From Streptomyces marianii (GTDB lineage Bacteria > Actinomycetota > Actinomycetes > Streptomycetales > Streptomycetaceae): 64,000 nucleotides of DNA. Both the position numbers and the translations under genes were made by a program. The notes below the pieces were generated by a model. The model searched no databases, was not told the origin of the DNA, and saw nothing but the letters and a program-made list of their open reading frames with translations. Within the stretch, counting starts at the first letter, position 1, and each line of letters opens with the position of its first letter. The DNA is taken from contig NZ_VAWE01000001.1 in the NCBI RefSeq assembly GCF_005795905.1, positions 5,693,001 to 5,757,000 of the forward strand, read 5' to 3'. This document shows, one piece after another, positions 27,386-37,029 of this stretch.

Positions 27386-29308
27386 GTGGGGTCCGTTCCG
27401 ATGCAGCAGGAGACCGCCCACCGTTCGGTGCAGCTGCTCCCGCGGCGTGGCGGCGTTCGCCCGGCGGCCCGCACCAGCCTGCCCGGGAACCCCCTCGCCG
27501 CGTCCGCCGCCCGCCGCTTCGTCCGGGCCGCGCTCGCCGACTGGACCCGGCTCGGGACGGTCACCACGCGCGGTACGGACCGGCTCGCCGACGACGCCGC
27601 ACTGGTCGTCAGCGAACTCGCCACCAACGCCGTCATCCACGCGGGAACCGGCGTCGAGGTACTCGCCCGGCTCGACCCGGCGACCGAGGACGACCCGGCG
27701 GCCCTGGTGATCGAGGTCTCCGACCACCATCCGGCGCGGGTGGTGCGCGGCGACGGCCACGAGCAGGAGGGCACCGACCCGGGCGAAGCGGATCACGGGC
27801 GCGGGCTCCATCTCGTCGCCGCGCTCGCCGCTTCCTGGGGCATCACCTACCGGCCGGGCCTCAAGACCGTCTGGGCGCGCCTGCCGCTCGACGGCTTCGA
27901 CGGCGCGGCCCCGGCCCGGGCCGGCGAGGCCCCCCGGCAGCGCGGGGTCCGGGCGGCCGAGATCCTCGCCCCCTCCCCGCGCGGAAGCGTCCGCGACGAC
28001 CGCCAGTGGGTCGGCCGCGGCGCGCTCTCCTTCCTCGCAGAGGCCTCCGGCCTGCTCGCCGGGCAGCTCGACGAGGACATGGTCGCGGCCCTCGCCGGAC
28101 AGCTGCTGGTGCCCAGGCTCGCCGACTGGTGCGCGGTCTGGCTGGACGGTGAGACAGGCCCGGCGCCCCGGCCGGCCCGGGTCTGGCACGCGGACGAGTC
28201 CGTCATCGAGGGCCTGCGGGAGGCACTGGCCGGGGATCCGCCCCGGTTACCGGACGAGCCGCGAGGGACCGCCGTACCGGTCCCGGTCGCCTGGCCGCCC
28301 GCCGACGCGGGCAGTGCGGTCGCGTTCCGGCTGACCGTCGGCGCACGGCCGCTCGGCACCCTGCTGCTCGGCCGCGAGGCACCACCGGGCGTCCCCGACG
28401 AGGCCCTCGCGCTGCTGGAGGACTTCGCCCGCCGCGTCGGCCTCGCGATCGGCGCGGCCCGCCAGTACACCCGGCAGGCCACGATCAGCCGGGTCCTGCA
28501 GCGCGGCCTCCTGCCCGCCCAGGTCGCCCGCATCCCCGGCGTCGACAGCTCCCTGGTCTACGAGCCGAGCGACGAGGGGCTGGCCGGGGGCGACTTCTAC
28601 GACATCTTCCCGGCGGGCAGCGGCGGGCGCTGGTGCTTCATGCTCGGCGACGTCCAGGGCAGCGGGCCGGAGGCCGCCGTCGTGACCGGCCTCGCCCGGC
28701 CGTGGCTGCGGCTGCTCGCCCGTGAGGGCTACCAGGTCGCCGGCGTCCTCGACCGGCTGAACGGCCTACTCCTCGACGACGCGCTGGAGGCGGCCGAGGC
28801 GGCGGCGCTGACGGCGGCCGGGCCGGCCGCGGCCGGCCCGGCGGGCGCCGGCTCCGGGAGCGGCCACGAGGGCCCCCGGTCCCGGTTCCTGTCGCTGCTC
28901 TACGGCGAGCTGACACCGTTGCCGGAGGGCGGGGTCCGCTGCGCCCTCGCCTGCGCCGGCCACCCTCTTCCCCTGCTGCTGCGCCCCGACGGCACCGTCC
29001 GTCCCGCGGCCGCGTCGCAGCTCCTCCTCGGCGTGGTCGAGGACGTCGCGTACGAGAGCCAGACCTTCGAGCTCATGCCCGGCGACACTCTGCTGTGCGT
29101 CACCGACGGGGTCACGGAACGGCGGTCCGGACGGCGGATGTTCGACGACTCGGACGGGCTCGCCCAGGCGCTCGCCGGCTGCACCGGTCTCACCGCCGAG
29201 GAAGTGGCGGACCGGATACGCCGGGCGGTGCACACGTTCGCGGAGGCCCCGCCCGACGACGACCTCGCGCTGCTGGTGCTCCAGGCCCGCCGATCCCCGG
29301 GCCGCTGA
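27386..29308 (+). CDS. Multidomain regulator: HATPase (RsbW-like), GAF, SpoIIE/PP2C phosphatase
   Basis: This predicted 640-residue cytosolic protein has three parts. About residues 25-155 form an anti-sigma-type ATP-binding domain (DDAALVVSELATNAVIHAG; ADHGRGLHLVAALA). Residues about 210-365 look like a GAF sensor. From about 370 a PP2C/SpoIIE phosphatase follows, with GGDFYDIF, MLGDVQGSGPEAAVVTGLA, LLCVTDGVTERR and PPDDDLALLVLQ holding the metal-binding Asp residues. Such proteins act as both switch kinase and phosphatase on anti-anti-sigma factors. GTG 27386 has AGGAG upstream. A Gly/Ala insertion lies within the phosphatase. The partner sigma system is not in the window. Confidence 0.9.
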   Translation: MGSVPMQQETAHRSVQLLPRRGGVRPAARTSLPGNPLAASAARRFVRAALADWTRLGTVTTRGTDRLADDAALVVSELATNAVIHAGTGVEVLARLDPATEDDPAALVIEVSDHHPARVVRGDGHEQEGTDPGEADHGRGLHLVAALAASWGITYRPGLKTVWARLPLDGFDGAAPARAGEAPRQRGVRAAEILAPSPRGSVRDDRQWVGRGALSFLAEASGLLAGQLDEDMVAALAGQLLVPRLADWCAVWLDGETGPAPRPARVWHADESVIEGLREALAGDPPRLPDEPRGTAVPVPVAWPPADAGSAVAFRLTVGARPLGTLLLGREAPPGVPDEALALLEDFARRVGLAIGAARQYTRQATISRVLQRGLLPAQVARIPGVDSSLVYEPSDEGLAGGDFYDIFPAGSGGRWCFMLGDVQGSGPEAAVVTGLARPWLRLLAREGYQVAGVLDRLNGLLLDDALEAAEAAALTAAGPAAAGPAGAGSGSGHEGPRSRFLSLLYGELTPLPEGGVRCALACAGHPLPLLLRPDGTVRPAAASQLLLGVVEDVAYESQTFELMPGDTLLCVTDGVTERRSGRRMFDDSDGLAQALAGCTGLTAEEVADRIRRAVHTFAEAPPDDDLALLVLQARRSPGR

Positions 29309-29440
29309 TTTCCGGGTTCCCGATCCTCGGGCCGCTGATTTCCGGGTTCCTGATCCCTGGGCCCCTGATCCCTGGGCCCCTGATCCTCGGGCCCCTGATC
29401 CTCGGGCCCCTGATCCTCGGGCCTCTGATCCCCGGGCCGC
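29292..29440. repeat. 15-bp tandem array after the SpoIIE-type gene
   Basis: About ten imperfect copies of a 15-bp unit like TGATCCTCGGGCCCC run from the phosphatase stop region to 29440. Two early copies carry TGATTTCCGGG, later copies TGATCCCTGGG or TGATCCTCGGG. Because 15 is a multiple of three, the array stays open in the hemW frame, but it lies upstream of the real hemW start. Confidence 0.85.
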
Positions 29441-29547
29441 CGGTCTCCCGTGCTGCCGCCCCCGGGCCGCCGGGCTCCCGGCCGCGGGCCGGCCGGGCAT
29501 CGTCGGCCGCGGCCGGGACACCGCGCGCGTACCGGACAATGGGACGC

Positions 29548-30780
29548 ATGCCTTCCGCACTGCCTGATGGTGAGCCCATGCCCGTCGACGGGGCGCTGCC
29601 CCCGCACGCCCTGGAGGGCGCGGCCGGCCGGCCGCTCGGGTTCTATCTGCACGTCCCGTACTGCGCCACGCGCTGCGGCTACTGCGACTTCAACACGTAC
29701 ACGGCGAGCGAGCTGCGCGGCACCGGTGGTGTCCTGGCCTCGCGCGACAACTACGCGGACACGCTCGTCGAGGAGATCAGGCTCGCCCGCAAGGTCCTCG
29801 GCGACGACCCGAGGCAGGTCAGGACCGTGTTCGTGGGCGGCGGGACCCCCACGCTGCTGCCCGCCGCCGGCCTCGTCCGGATGCTGGGCGCCGTCCGCGA
29901 GGAGTTCGGCCTCGCCGACGACGCGGAGATCACCACGGAGGCCAACCCGGAGTCCGTCGACCCGGCCTACCTGGCGGAGCTGCGGGCCGGGGGCTTCAAC
30001 CGGGTGTCCTTCGGCATGCAGAGCGCCCGGCGCCACGTGCTGAAGGTGCTCGACCGCACCCACACGCCCGGCCGGCCCGAGGCCTGTGTCGCGGAGGCCC
30101 GGGAGGCGGGCTTCGAGCACGTGAACCTCGACCTCATCTACGGCACGCCCGGTGAGAGCGACGACGACTGGCGCGCCTCGCTCGACGCCGCCATCGGCGC
30201 AGGCCCCGACCATGTGAGCGGGTACGCCCTGATCGTGGAGGAGGGCACCCAGCTGGCCCGCCGGATCCGGCGGGGGGAGGTGCCGATGACGGACGACGAC
30301 GTCCACGCCGACCGCTATCTGATCGCCGACGAGGTCCTGGCCGGCGCCGGGTACGAGTGGTACGAGGTCTCCAACTGGGCCCGCTCGGAGGCCGGCCGCT
30401 GTCTGCACAACGAGTTGTACTGGCGCGGCGCCGACTGGTGGGGCGCGGGCCCGGGCGCCCACAGCCACGTCGGCGGGGTGCGGTGGTGGAACGTCAAGCA
30501 CCCCGGCGCGTACGCGGCGGCGCTGGCGGAGGGGCGCTCGCCCGGCGCCGCGCGCGAGGTCCTGCCGGACGAGGACCGGCGGGTGGAGCGGGTGCTCCTC
30601 GAACTGCGGCTGCGCGAGGGCTGCCCGCTGGACCTGCTCCGGCCGCCGGGCCTGGCGGCCTCCCGCCGGGCCCTGGAGGACGGGCTGCTGGAGCCCGGGC
30701 CCTACGAGGCGGGCCGGGCGGTGCTCACGCTGCGCGGCCGGCTCCTGGCGGACGCGGTGGTCCGGGACCTGGTGGACTGA
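29548..30780 (+). CDS. hemW: Heme chaperone HemW (radical SAM)
   Basis: HemW inserts heme into target enzymes and was long misnamed coproporphyrinogen oxidase (HemN). The 410-residue protein has the radical SAM cluster motif CATRCGYC (Cys39, Cys43, Cys46), preceded by GFYLHVPY, then FVGGGTPTLLP and EANPESV as the SAM site, and VSFGMQSARRHVL. The HNxxYW HemW motif appears as CLHNELYWRGADWWG. ATG 29548 is chosen because the open frame upstream is only the 15-bp array. It is often next to lepA and hrcA in bacteria, as here. Confidence 0.95.
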   Translation: MPSALPDGEPMPVDGALPPHALEGAAGRPLGFYLHVPYCATRCGYCDFNTYTASELRGTGGVLASRDNYADTLVEEIRLARKVLGDDPRQVRTVFVGGGTPTLLPAAGLVRMLGAVREEFGLADDAEITTEANPESVDPAYLAELRAGGFNRVSFGMQSARRHVLKVLDRTHTPGRPEACVAEAREAGFEHVNLDLIYGTPGESDDDWRASLDAAIGAGPDHVSGYALIVEEGTQLARRIRRGEVPMTDDDVHADRYLIADEVLAGAGYEWYEVSNWARSEAGRCLHNELYWRGADWWGAGPGAHSHVGGVRWWNVKHPGAYAAALAEGRSPGAAREVLPDEDRRVERVLLELRLREGCPLDLLRPPGLAASRRALEDGLLEPGPYEAGRAVLTLRGRLLADAVVRDLVD

Positions 30781-30790
30781 CGGGCCCGGC

Positions 30791-30976
30791 GTACATCCCG
30801 GCCTTGGCCTGTTTCCCGGCTCCAGCCTGGGGTTGCGGCGTACATCCCGGCCTTGGCCTGTTTCCCGGCTCCAGCCTGGGGTTGCGGCGTACATCCCGGC
30901 CTTGGCCTGTTTCCCGGCTCCAGCCTGGGGTTGCGGCGTACATCCCGGCCTCGGCCTGTTTCCCGGCTCCAGCCCC
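30791..30976. repeat. 49-bp tandem array, 3.8 copies
   Basis: Copies start at 30791, 30840, 30889 and 30938 with a unit beginning GTACATCCCGGCC and containing CTTGGCCTGTTTCCCGG. The first three are identical; the fourth has one change (CTCGG for CTTGG) and is truncated. The period is not a multiple of three, so no frame is kept. Shorter GCGTAC-linked degenerate copies continue to about 31085. It fills the convergent gap between hemW and DUF3097. Confidence 0.9.
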
Positions 30977-31103
30977 GGCGTACAGTCCCCGCCCCGCCCC
31001 GCCCCGACCCCGTGCCGGGCCCGGGCGTACAGTCCCGGCCCCGGCCCCGGCGTACGCCCCGGCCTCGGCCCCCGGCGTACCTACCGGCTCCGTGCCGCGC
31101 CCC

Positions 31104-31904
31104 TCAGGCGGTGACGAAGTCGATCAATTCCTCGACCCGCCCCAGCAGCGCCGGTTCCAGGTCCTTGTAGCTGTTCACCCGGGACAGGACGTGCTGCCAG
31201 GCCGCTCCCGTGTTCGGCGGCCAGCCGAGCGCCCGGCAGACACCCGTCTTCCAGTCCTGCCCCCGCGGCACCGACGGCCAGGCGGGGATGCCCAGCGACG
31301 ACGGTTTCACCGCCTCCCACACGTCGATGTACGGGTGGCCGACCACCAGGACGTGCGGGTCCGTCACCGACTCCGCGATGCGGGACTCCTTGGAACCCGG
31401 CACCAGATGGTCCACGAGCACGCCCAGCCTGGCGTCGGCGGCCGGGGCGAACTCGGCGACGACGGCGGGCAGGTCGTCGACGCCCTCCAGGTACTCGACG
31501 ACCACGCCCTCGATGCGCAGGTCGTCGCCCCAGACCTTCTCCACCAGCTCCGCGTCGTGACGGCCCTCCACGTAGATGCGGCCGGCACGGGCGACCCGGG
31601 CGCGGGCGCCGGGCACCGCGACCGAACCGGAGGCCGTGCGGGTGGGCCGCGCGGGCGCGCCGGACGAGGGCCGCACGAGGGTGACCACCCTGCCCTCCAG
31701 CAGGAAGCCCCGCGGCTCCATCGGGAACACCCGGTGCTTGCCGAAGCGGTCCTCCAGCGTCACCGTCCCCGCCTCGCACCGGATCACCGCACCGCAGAAA
31801 CCCGTGGAGACCTCCTCGACCACCAGGTCGGGATCGGCGGGGACCTCCGGCACGGGAGCGGACCGCTTCCACGGGGGCGTCAGATCGGGACTGTAGCTGC
31901 GCAT
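31104..31904 (-). CDS. DUF3097 family protein
   Basis: This 266-residue cytosolic protein belongs to an actinomycete family of unknown function. Visible features are an N-terminal beta-barrel-like part (VEEVSTGFCGAVIRCEAGTV), the central IYVEGRHDAELVEKVWGDDL, which resembles a Toprim-like nucleotide-binding fold, and VLVVGHPYIDVWEAVKP. ATG 31904 is the start nearest the conserved RSYSPDLTPPW. Downstream on the minus strand the 49-bp array begins. The Toprim likeness is an inference from pattern only. Confidence 0.82.
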   Translation of the reverse strand: MRSYSPDLTPPWKRSAPVPEVPADPDLVVEEVSTGFCGAVIRCEAGTVTLEDRFGKHRVFPMEPRGFLLEGRVVTLVRPSSGAPARPTRTASGSVAVPGARARVARAGRIYVEGRHDAELVEKVWGDDLRIEGVVVEYLEGVDDLPAVVAEFAPAADARLGVLVDHLVPGSKESRIAESVTDPHVLVVGHPYIDVWEAVKPSSLGIPAWPSVPRGQDWKTGVCRALGWPPNTGAAWQHVLSRVNSYKDLEPALLGRVEELIDFVTA

Positions 31905-31932
31905 CCGCCAGACGCTACGACACCCCGAACCG

Positions 31933-32655
31933 CTACGACACCCCGAACCGCCGGGCCAGCTCATCGCGTTGGGCGCGTACGAACGCGGCGTCCACCGCCG
32001 CCCCGTGCCCCGGGACGTACACCGCGTCCTCCCCGCCCAGCGCCAGCAGCCGGTCCAGCGCCGCCGGCCAGCGGGACGGAATGGCGTCCGGTCCGGCCTG
32101 CGGGTCGCCCGACTCCTCCACCAGGTCGCCGCAGAAGACGACCTCGCGGTCGCCGGGCACCAGCAGCACCAGGTCGTGACGGCTGTGGCCCGGTCCGACG
32201 TTCGCCAGCATCACCTGGCGGCCGCCGAGGTCGAGCGTCCACTCGCCGGAGACGACGTGCCGAGGGACGACCAGGGCGTCGGTGGCCCGTGCCGCGTCGT
32301 CCGGCGGCATCCCGTGGCGGATCGCGTCGTCGCGCAGCACGGCCCGGTCCCGGGCCAGGAGGCTGTCGACGCCGACCGCGCCGTACACCTCGGCCCCGGG
32401 GAACGCGGCCGTGCCGAGCACGTGGTCGAAGTGAGGGTGGCTGAGCGCGATATGCGTCACACGCCGGCCGCCGAGGAGGGACTCGGCCTGGGTCCGGATC
32501 TCCGCCCCCTCGCGGAGCGTCGAGCCCGTGTCGTACAGGAGCGCCGCACTCCCGCCGGCCACCAGGCCCACCGTCGCGTCCCAGCCGGGCAGGCGCCGCC
32601 GCCCGACGCCGCCGGCGAGCCGTTCCCAGCCGAAGTCTTCCCAACGGACGTCCAT
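31933..32655 (-). CDS. Metallo-beta-lactamase fold hydrolase
   Basis: The predicted 240-residue hydrolase has the metal motif SHPHFDHVLG (HxHxDH) near residue 75 and further ligands in GPGHSRHDLVLL, FCGDLVEE and VPGHG. The set is complete, so it is probably an active zinc hydrolase; the substrate is unknown. The stop codon lies inside a perfect 18-bp direct duplication (31913-31930 and 31931-31948). The neighbouring DUF3097 gene starts 28 bp downstream of the stop, so the two may be co-transcribed. It is divergent from hrcA. Confidence 0.88.
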   Translation of the reverse strand: MDVRWEDFGWERLAGGVGRRRLPGWDATVGLVAGGSAALLYDTGSTLREGAEIRTQAESLLGGRRVTHIALSHPHFDHVLGTAAFPGAEVYGAVGVDSLLARDRAVLRDDAIRHGMPPDDAARATDALVVPRHVVSGEWTLDLGGRQVMLANVGPGHSRHDLVLLVPGDREVVFCGDLVEESGDPQAGPDAIPSRWPAALDRLLALGGEDAVYVPGHGAAVDAAFVRAQRDELARRFGVS

Positions 32656-32726
32656 ACGGCGACGCTATCCCGGAGCGACCAGCGGCGTCATGGCTCGTCG
32701 CGACGGGGTAGGGTGTCCGGCCGCCC

Positions 32727-32757
32727 TTGCTAGGGACGTACCTCCCGGCCGTACACT
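32727..32757 (+). promoter_or_regulatory. Candidate hrcA promoter
   Basis: TTGCTA (32727-32732) and TACACT (32752-32757) are 19 bp apart, just upstream of the CIRCE operator. Confidence 0.45.
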
Positions 32758-32770
32758 GGGCCCGGGAAAA

Positions 32771-32797
32771 CTGGCACTCAGCGACGCCGAGTGCCAG
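32771..32797. promoter_or_regulatory. CIRCE operator (HrcA binding site)
   Basis: CTGGCACTC, 9 bases, then GAGTGCCAG form the perfect 9-N9-9 inverted repeat of the CIRCE element, differing from the consensus TTAGCACTC only in its outer bases. It lies 48 bp before hrcA, so HrcA should repress its own gene and dnaJ. Confidence 0.93.
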
Positions 32798-32844
32798 GCC
32801 AGGGCCGAAGGACCGCCGAGGAACCACAGCTGGAGGTGTGCGCC

Positions 32845-33861
32845 ATGCTCAGCGAACGCAGACTCGAGGTGCTGCGCGCCATCGTCCAGGACTACGTGGG
32901 CACCGAGGAGCCCGTGGGCTCCAAGGCCCTCACCGAGCGGCACAGGCTCGGGGTCTCGCCGGCGACCGTGCGCAACGACATGGCGGTGCTGGAGGAGGAG
33001 GGCTTCATCGCCCAGCCCCACACCAGCGCCGGCCGCATCCCCACGGACAAGGGCTACCGCCTGTTCGTGGACAGGCTCGCGGGCGTCAAGCCGCTGTCGT
33101 CCCCGGAGCGCCGGGCGATCCAGAACTTCCTCGAGGGCGCGGTCGACCTCGACGACGTCGTCGCCCGCACGGTGCGGCTGCTGGCGCAGCTGACCCGGCA
33201 GGTCGCCGTCGTCCAGTACCCGTCGCTCACCCGCTCCACGGTGCGGCACGTGGAGCTGCTGGCGCTCGCCCCGGCCCGGCTGATGCTGGTGCTGATCACG
33301 GACACGGGGCGGGTCGAGCAGCGGCACGTCGACTGCCCCGCGCCGTTCTCCGACACGTCGCTGGCCGACCTGCGGGCCCGGCTCAACAGCCGCGTCGTCG
33401 GACGGCGGTTCACCGATGTGCCGCAACTGGTGCAGGACCTTCCGGAGTCCTTCGACCTGGAGGACCGCGCCACGGTCTCCACCGTGCTCTCGACCCTCCT
33501 CGAGACACTGGTCGAGGACACAGAGGAACGGCTGATGATCGGCGGCACCGCCAATCTGACGCGCTTCGCGCACGACTTCCCCCTCACCATCCGGCCCGTG
33601 CTGGAGGCGCTGGAGGAGCAGGTCGTGCTGCTGAAGCTGCTCGGTGAGGCCAAGGACTCGGGCATGACCGTACGGATCGGGCACGAGAACCTCCATGAGG
33701 GACTCACTTCCACATCCGTCGTCGCGGTCGGCTACGGTTCGGGCGACGAGGCAGTCGCCAAACTCGGCGTGGTCGGACCGACCCGCATGGACTACCCCGG
33801 AACGATGGGAGCGGTACGCGCAGTGGCACGTTACGTCGGACAGATCCTGGCGGAGTCGTAA
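32845..33861 (+). CDS. hrcA: Heat-inducible transcription repressor HrcA
   Basis: HrcA represses heat-shock genes by binding CIRCE and is kept active by GroEL. The 338-residue protein has an N-terminal winged helix ([38 protein letters not shown]), the conserved [18 protein letters not shown], and the C-terminal GAF-like domain ([38 protein letters not shown]). ATG 32845 has GGAGG 8 bases upstream. The dnaJ gene starts at the next base after the stop. A CIRCE site lies just upstream. Confidence 0.97.
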   Translation: MLSERRLEVLRAIVQDYVGTEEPVGSKALTERHRLGVSPATVRNDMAVLEEEGFIAQPHTSAGRIPTDKGYRLFVDRLAGVKPLSSPERRAIQNFLEGAVDLDDVVARTVRLLAQLTRQVAVVQYPSLTRSTVRHVELLALAPARLMLVLITDTGRVEQRHVDCPAPFSDTSLADLRARLNSRVVGRRFTDVPQLVQDLPESFDLEDRATVSTVLSTLLETLVEDTEERLMIGGTANLTRFAHDFPLTIRPVLEALEEQVVLLKLLGEAKDSGMTVRIGHENLHEGLTSTSVVAVGYGSGDEAVAKLGVVGPTRMDYPGTMGAVRAVARYVGQILAES

Positions 33862-35013
33862 GTGGCCACGGACTACTACGCCGTACTGGGCGTACGCCGC
33901 GACGCATCGCAGGACGAGATCAAGAAGGCATTCCGGCGGCTCGCGCGGGAACTCCACCCGGACGTGAACCCGGACCCGAAGACGCAGGAGCGCTTCAAGG
34001 AGATCAACGCCGCCTACGAGGTGCTGTCGGACCCGCAGAAGAAGCAGGTCTACGACCTCGGCGGCGACCCGCTGTCCGGCGCCGCCGGCGGCGGCGCGGG
34101 CGGCTTCGGCGCCGGTGGCTTCGGCGCCGGTGGCTTCGGCAACTTCTCCGACATCATGGACGCGTTCTTCGGGACCGCCTCCCAGCGCGGACCGCGGTCG
34201 CGGACACGGCGCGGCCAGGACGCCATGATCCGGCTGGAGGTCGAACTCAACGAGGCGGCGTTCGGCACCACGAAGGACATCCAGGTCGACACCGCCGTCG
34301 TCTGCACGACCTGCTCGGGCGAGGGCGCCGCACCCGGTACGTCGGCGCAGACGTGCGACATGTGCCGTGGCCGTGGTGAGGTGTCGCAGGTCACCCGGTC
34401 CTTCCTGGGCCAGGTCATGACCTCGCGGCCGTGCCCCCAGTGCCAGGGCTTCGGGACCGTCGTGCCGACCCCGTGTCCGGAGTGCGCCGGTGACGGCCGG
34501 GTCCGGTCGCGCCGCACCCTGACGGTGAAGATCCCGGCCGGCGTCGACAACGGAACCCGCATCCAGCTCGCCGGAGAGGGCGAGGTCGGCCCCGGCGGCG
34601 GCCCCGCCGGCGATCTGTACGTCGAGATCCACGAACTGCCGCACCCGGTCTTCCAGCGCCGCGGTGACGATCTGCACTGCACGGTGACCATTCCCATGAC
34701 CGCGGGCGCGCTCGGCACGAAGGTGCCGCTGGAGACGCTCGACGGCATGGAGGAGGTCGACATCCGCCCGGGCACCCAGTCCGGCCAGTCGATCCCGCTG
34801 CACGGCCGCGGTGTCACCCATCTGCGCGGCGGCGGACGCGGCGACCTGATCGTCCACGTCGAGGTGCAGACCCCCTCGAAGCTCGACCCGGAGCAGGAGC
34901 ACCTGCTGCGGGAGCTGGCGAAGCTGCGCGGCGAGGAGCGGCCGACGGGCCAGTTCCAGCCGGGGCAGCAGGGGCTGTTCTCCCGCCTCAAGGACGCGTT
35001 CAACGGCAGGTGA
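33862..35013 (+). CDS. dnaJ: Chaperone DnaJ (second, HrcA-linked type)
   Basis: This 383-residue Hsp40 co-chaperone stimulates DnaK ATPase. The J domain carries HPD at residues 32-34 (LHPDVNPDP). A Gly-rich linker follows with [16 protein letters not shown], then four zinc knuckles ([32 protein letters not shown]), then the C-terminal substrate-binding domain. GTG 33862 abuts the hrcA stop. Streptomyces usually carries one dnaJ with dnaK-grpE and this second copy with hrcA; only the latter is seen here. Confidence 0.97.
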   Translation: MATDYYAVLGVRRDASQDEIKKAFRRLARELHPDVNPDPKTQERFKEINAAYEVLSDPQKKQVYDLGGDPLSGAAGGGAGGFGAGGFGAGGFGNFSDIMDAFFGTASQRGPRSRTRRGQDAMIRLEVELNEAAFGTTKDIQVDTAVVCTTCSGEGAAPGTSAQTCDMCRGRGEVSQVTRSFLGQVMTSRPCPQCQGFGTVVPTPCPECAGDGRVRSRRTLTVKIPAGVDNGTRIQLAGEGEVGPGGGPAGDLYVEIHELPHPVFQRRGDDLHCTVTIPMTAGALGTKVPLETLDGMEEVDIRPGTQSGQSIPLHGRGVTHLRGGGRGDLIVHVEVQTPSKLDPEQEHLLRELAKLRGEERPTGQFQPGQQGLFSRLKDAFNGR

Positions 35014-35227
35014 GTCGGGCGCGTCCCGCGCACCGGCCCCCGGCGGGGCAGCGTCCCGCCCGGGGTTCCGGCTGGTGTCGGGACCGTCCGCACCCGGCCC
35101 GTCGGGCCGGGCCCCGCCCCGGGTGCGGAAGGTCCCGCGGTCCGCCGCGGGTGCTCGTGGGAGAACCCGCGGAAGGGGCGGAGGCCGGGATTCGGACGTG
35201 GCGGCCGGACGTGGCACCATGCGGGGC

Positions 35228-36301
35228 ATGTCCTCCGCGCTGACCGATCTCTGCCGCTACCCGATCGTGCAGGCCCCCATGGCGGGTGGCGCCTCCTGTC
35301 CGGAACTCGCCGCCGCCGTGTCCGAGGCCGGAGGGCTCGGGTTCCTCGCCGCCGGGTACAAGACCGCGGACGGGATGTACCAGGAGATCAAACAGCTTCG
35401 CGGTCTCACCGCGCGGCCGTTCGGTGTGAACCTCTTCATGCCGCAGCCCGCCCACGCCGACGCGGCGGCCGTCGACGTCTACCGGCAACAGCTCGCCGGA
35501 GAGGCCGACTGGTACGAGACACCGCTCGGGGACCCCGACTCGGGCCGGGACGACGGCTACGAGGCCAAGCTGGCCATCCTGCGGGACGACCCCGTACCGC
35601 TGGTGTCGTTCACCTTCGGCTGTCCCACCCCCGCCGCCGTCGCCCGGCTGAAGCGGGCCGGCACGCTCACGGTCGTCACCGTCACCACGCCCGAGGAGGC
35701 GCTGGCGGCCCAGAACGCGGGTGCCGACGCCATCTGCGTCCAGGGCATCGAGGCCGGCGGCCACCAGGGCACGCACCGCGACGACCCCGCCAACGACTGC
35801 GGCGGCATCGGACTCCTCGCGCTCATCGGGCAGATCCGCGAAGCCGTACCGCTGCCGGTCATCGCTGCCGGGGGCATCATGCGCGGCAGCCAGATCGCCG
35901 CGGTCCTGGCCGCCGGGGCCGACGCCGCACAGCTCGGCACCGCCTTCCTCGTCTGCCCCGAGTCCGGCGCGAACGCGTTGCACAAGCAGGCCATGACCAG
36001 CCCGCTGTTCAACAGGACCGAGCTGACGAGGGCGTTCTCGGGACGCCCCGCCCGCGGCCTCGTGAACCGGTTCATGAGCGAGCACGGGCCGTACGCGCCC
36101 GCCGCGTACCCCGAGGTGCACCACCTCACCTCCGGCCTCCGCAAGGCCGCCGCCAAGGCCGGTGATCCGCAGGCCATGGCCCTGTGGGCCGGCCAGGGCC
36201 ACCGCCTGGCCCGCGACCTCCCCGCCGGCCGGCTCGTCGGGATCCTCGCCGCCGAGACGGCCGCGGCGGGCTCCGCCCTCGCGCTCCGGAACCCCGCATG
36301 A
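35228..36301 (+). CDS. Nitronate monooxygenase / FMN-dependent oxidoreductase
   Basis: The predicted 357-residue FMN TIM-barrel protein is of the 2-nitropropane dioxygenase family, which oxidises propionate 3-nitronate and related nitronates. The motifs YPIVQAPMAGGAS at the N-terminus, GADAICVQGIEAGGHQGTH (FMN phosphate site and catalytic His) and PVIAAGGIMRGSQIAAVLAA match the class I bacterial type. ATG 35228 (MSSALTDLC) is preferred, with ATG 35219 possible. Its stop overlaps the rsmE ATG. Related family members include enoyl reductases (FabK), but the AGGHQG signature favours nitronate monooxygenase. Confidence 0.9.
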   Translation: MSSALTDLCRYPIVQAPMAGGASCPELAAAVSEAGGLGFLAAGYKTADGMYQEIKQLRGLTARPFGVNLFMPQPAHADAAAVDVYRQQLAGEADWYETPLGDPDSGRDDGYEAKLAILRDDPVPLVSFTFGCPTPAAVARLKRAGTLTVVTVTTPEEALAAQNAGADAICVQGIEAGGHQGTHRDDPANDCGGIGLLALIGQIREAVPLPVIAAGGIMRGSQIAAVLAAGADAAQLGTAFLVCPESGANALHKQAMTSPLFNRTELTRAFSGRPARGLVNRFMSEHGPYAPAAYPEVHHLTSGLRKAAAKAGDPQAMALWAGQGHRLARDLPAGRLVGILAAETAAAGSALALRNPA

Positions 36302-37029
36302 CCGCCCCCGTCTTCCTGGTCGAGGACGTCCGCACCGGCACCGTCACCCTGGACGGGCCCGAAGGCCGGCACGCCGTCTCCGTGCGCCGGCTGCGCGTGG
36401 GCGAGGAGGTGGTCCTGACCGACGGCCGGGGCACCGGCGGCTACGGCACCGTCGCCGCGGTCGAGGGCAAGGACCGCCTCGACGTCACCGTCACCGCGGT
36501 GCGCGAGGAGCCGGAGCCCGCGCCCCGGATCACGGTCGTGCAGGCCCTGCCCAAGGGCGACCGCGGTGAACTCGCCGTCGAGACGATGACCGAGACCGGT
36601 GTCGACGCGATCGTGCCGTGGGCGGCAGCCCGCTGCATCACCCAGTGGAAGGGCGAGCGCGGCGCCAAGTCGCTCGCCAAGTGGCGCTCCACGGCCCGTG
36701 AGGCGGGCAAGCAGTCGCGCCGGCTCCGCTTCCCCGAGGTCGCCGGGGCCGCCACGACCCAGCAGGTCGCACGGCTGCTCGGCGAAGCCGACCTCGCGGT
36801 CGTGCTGCACGAGGAGGGCGCGGAACCGCTCGCCACCGCGCAACTCCCTTCCGCCGGGGACATCGTGCTGGTGGTGGGGCCCGAAGGGGGAGTCTCCCCG
36901 GAGGAGTTGGCCACGTTCACCGAGGCGGGCGCCAGGCCCTTGCGGCTGGGCCCGAGTGTCCTGCGGACCTCCACCGCGGGCACGGCGGCGTCCGCCCTGC
37001 TGCTCGGCCGCACGGGCCGCTGGTCCTGA
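36298..37029 (+). CDS. rsmE: 16S rRNA m3U1498 methyltransferase RsmE
   Basis: RsmE methylates U1498 of 16S rRNA in the 30S subunit. The 243-residue protein has an N-terminal PUA-like domain and a C-terminal SPOUT knot, with IVLVVGPEGGVSPEEL and LRLGPSVLRTSTAGTAA as the SAM-binding loops. ATG 36298 overlaps the nitronate monooxygenase stop (ATGA). The last 36 codons, from EAGARPLRLG to the stop, are the start of a 208-bp unit that is tandemly repeated twice more downstream; the first copy gives an intact protein. Confidence 0.96.
   Translation: MTAPVFLVEDVRTGTVTLDGPEGRHAVSVRRLRVGEEVVLTDGRGTGGYGTVAAVEGKDRLDVTVTAVREEPEPAPRITVVQALPKGDRGELAVETMTETGVDAIVPWAAARCITQWKGERGAKSLAKWRSTAREAGKQSRRLRFPEVAGAATTQQVARLLGEADLAVVLHEEGAEPLATAQLPSAGDIVLVVGPEGGVSPEELATFTEAGARPLRLGPSVLRTSTAGTAASALLLGRTGRWS

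Noticed and set aside
30791..30976. CRISPR-like look of the 49-bp and 82-bp arrays
   Set aside because: The copies are directly adjacent with no unique spacers, and no cas genes are present.
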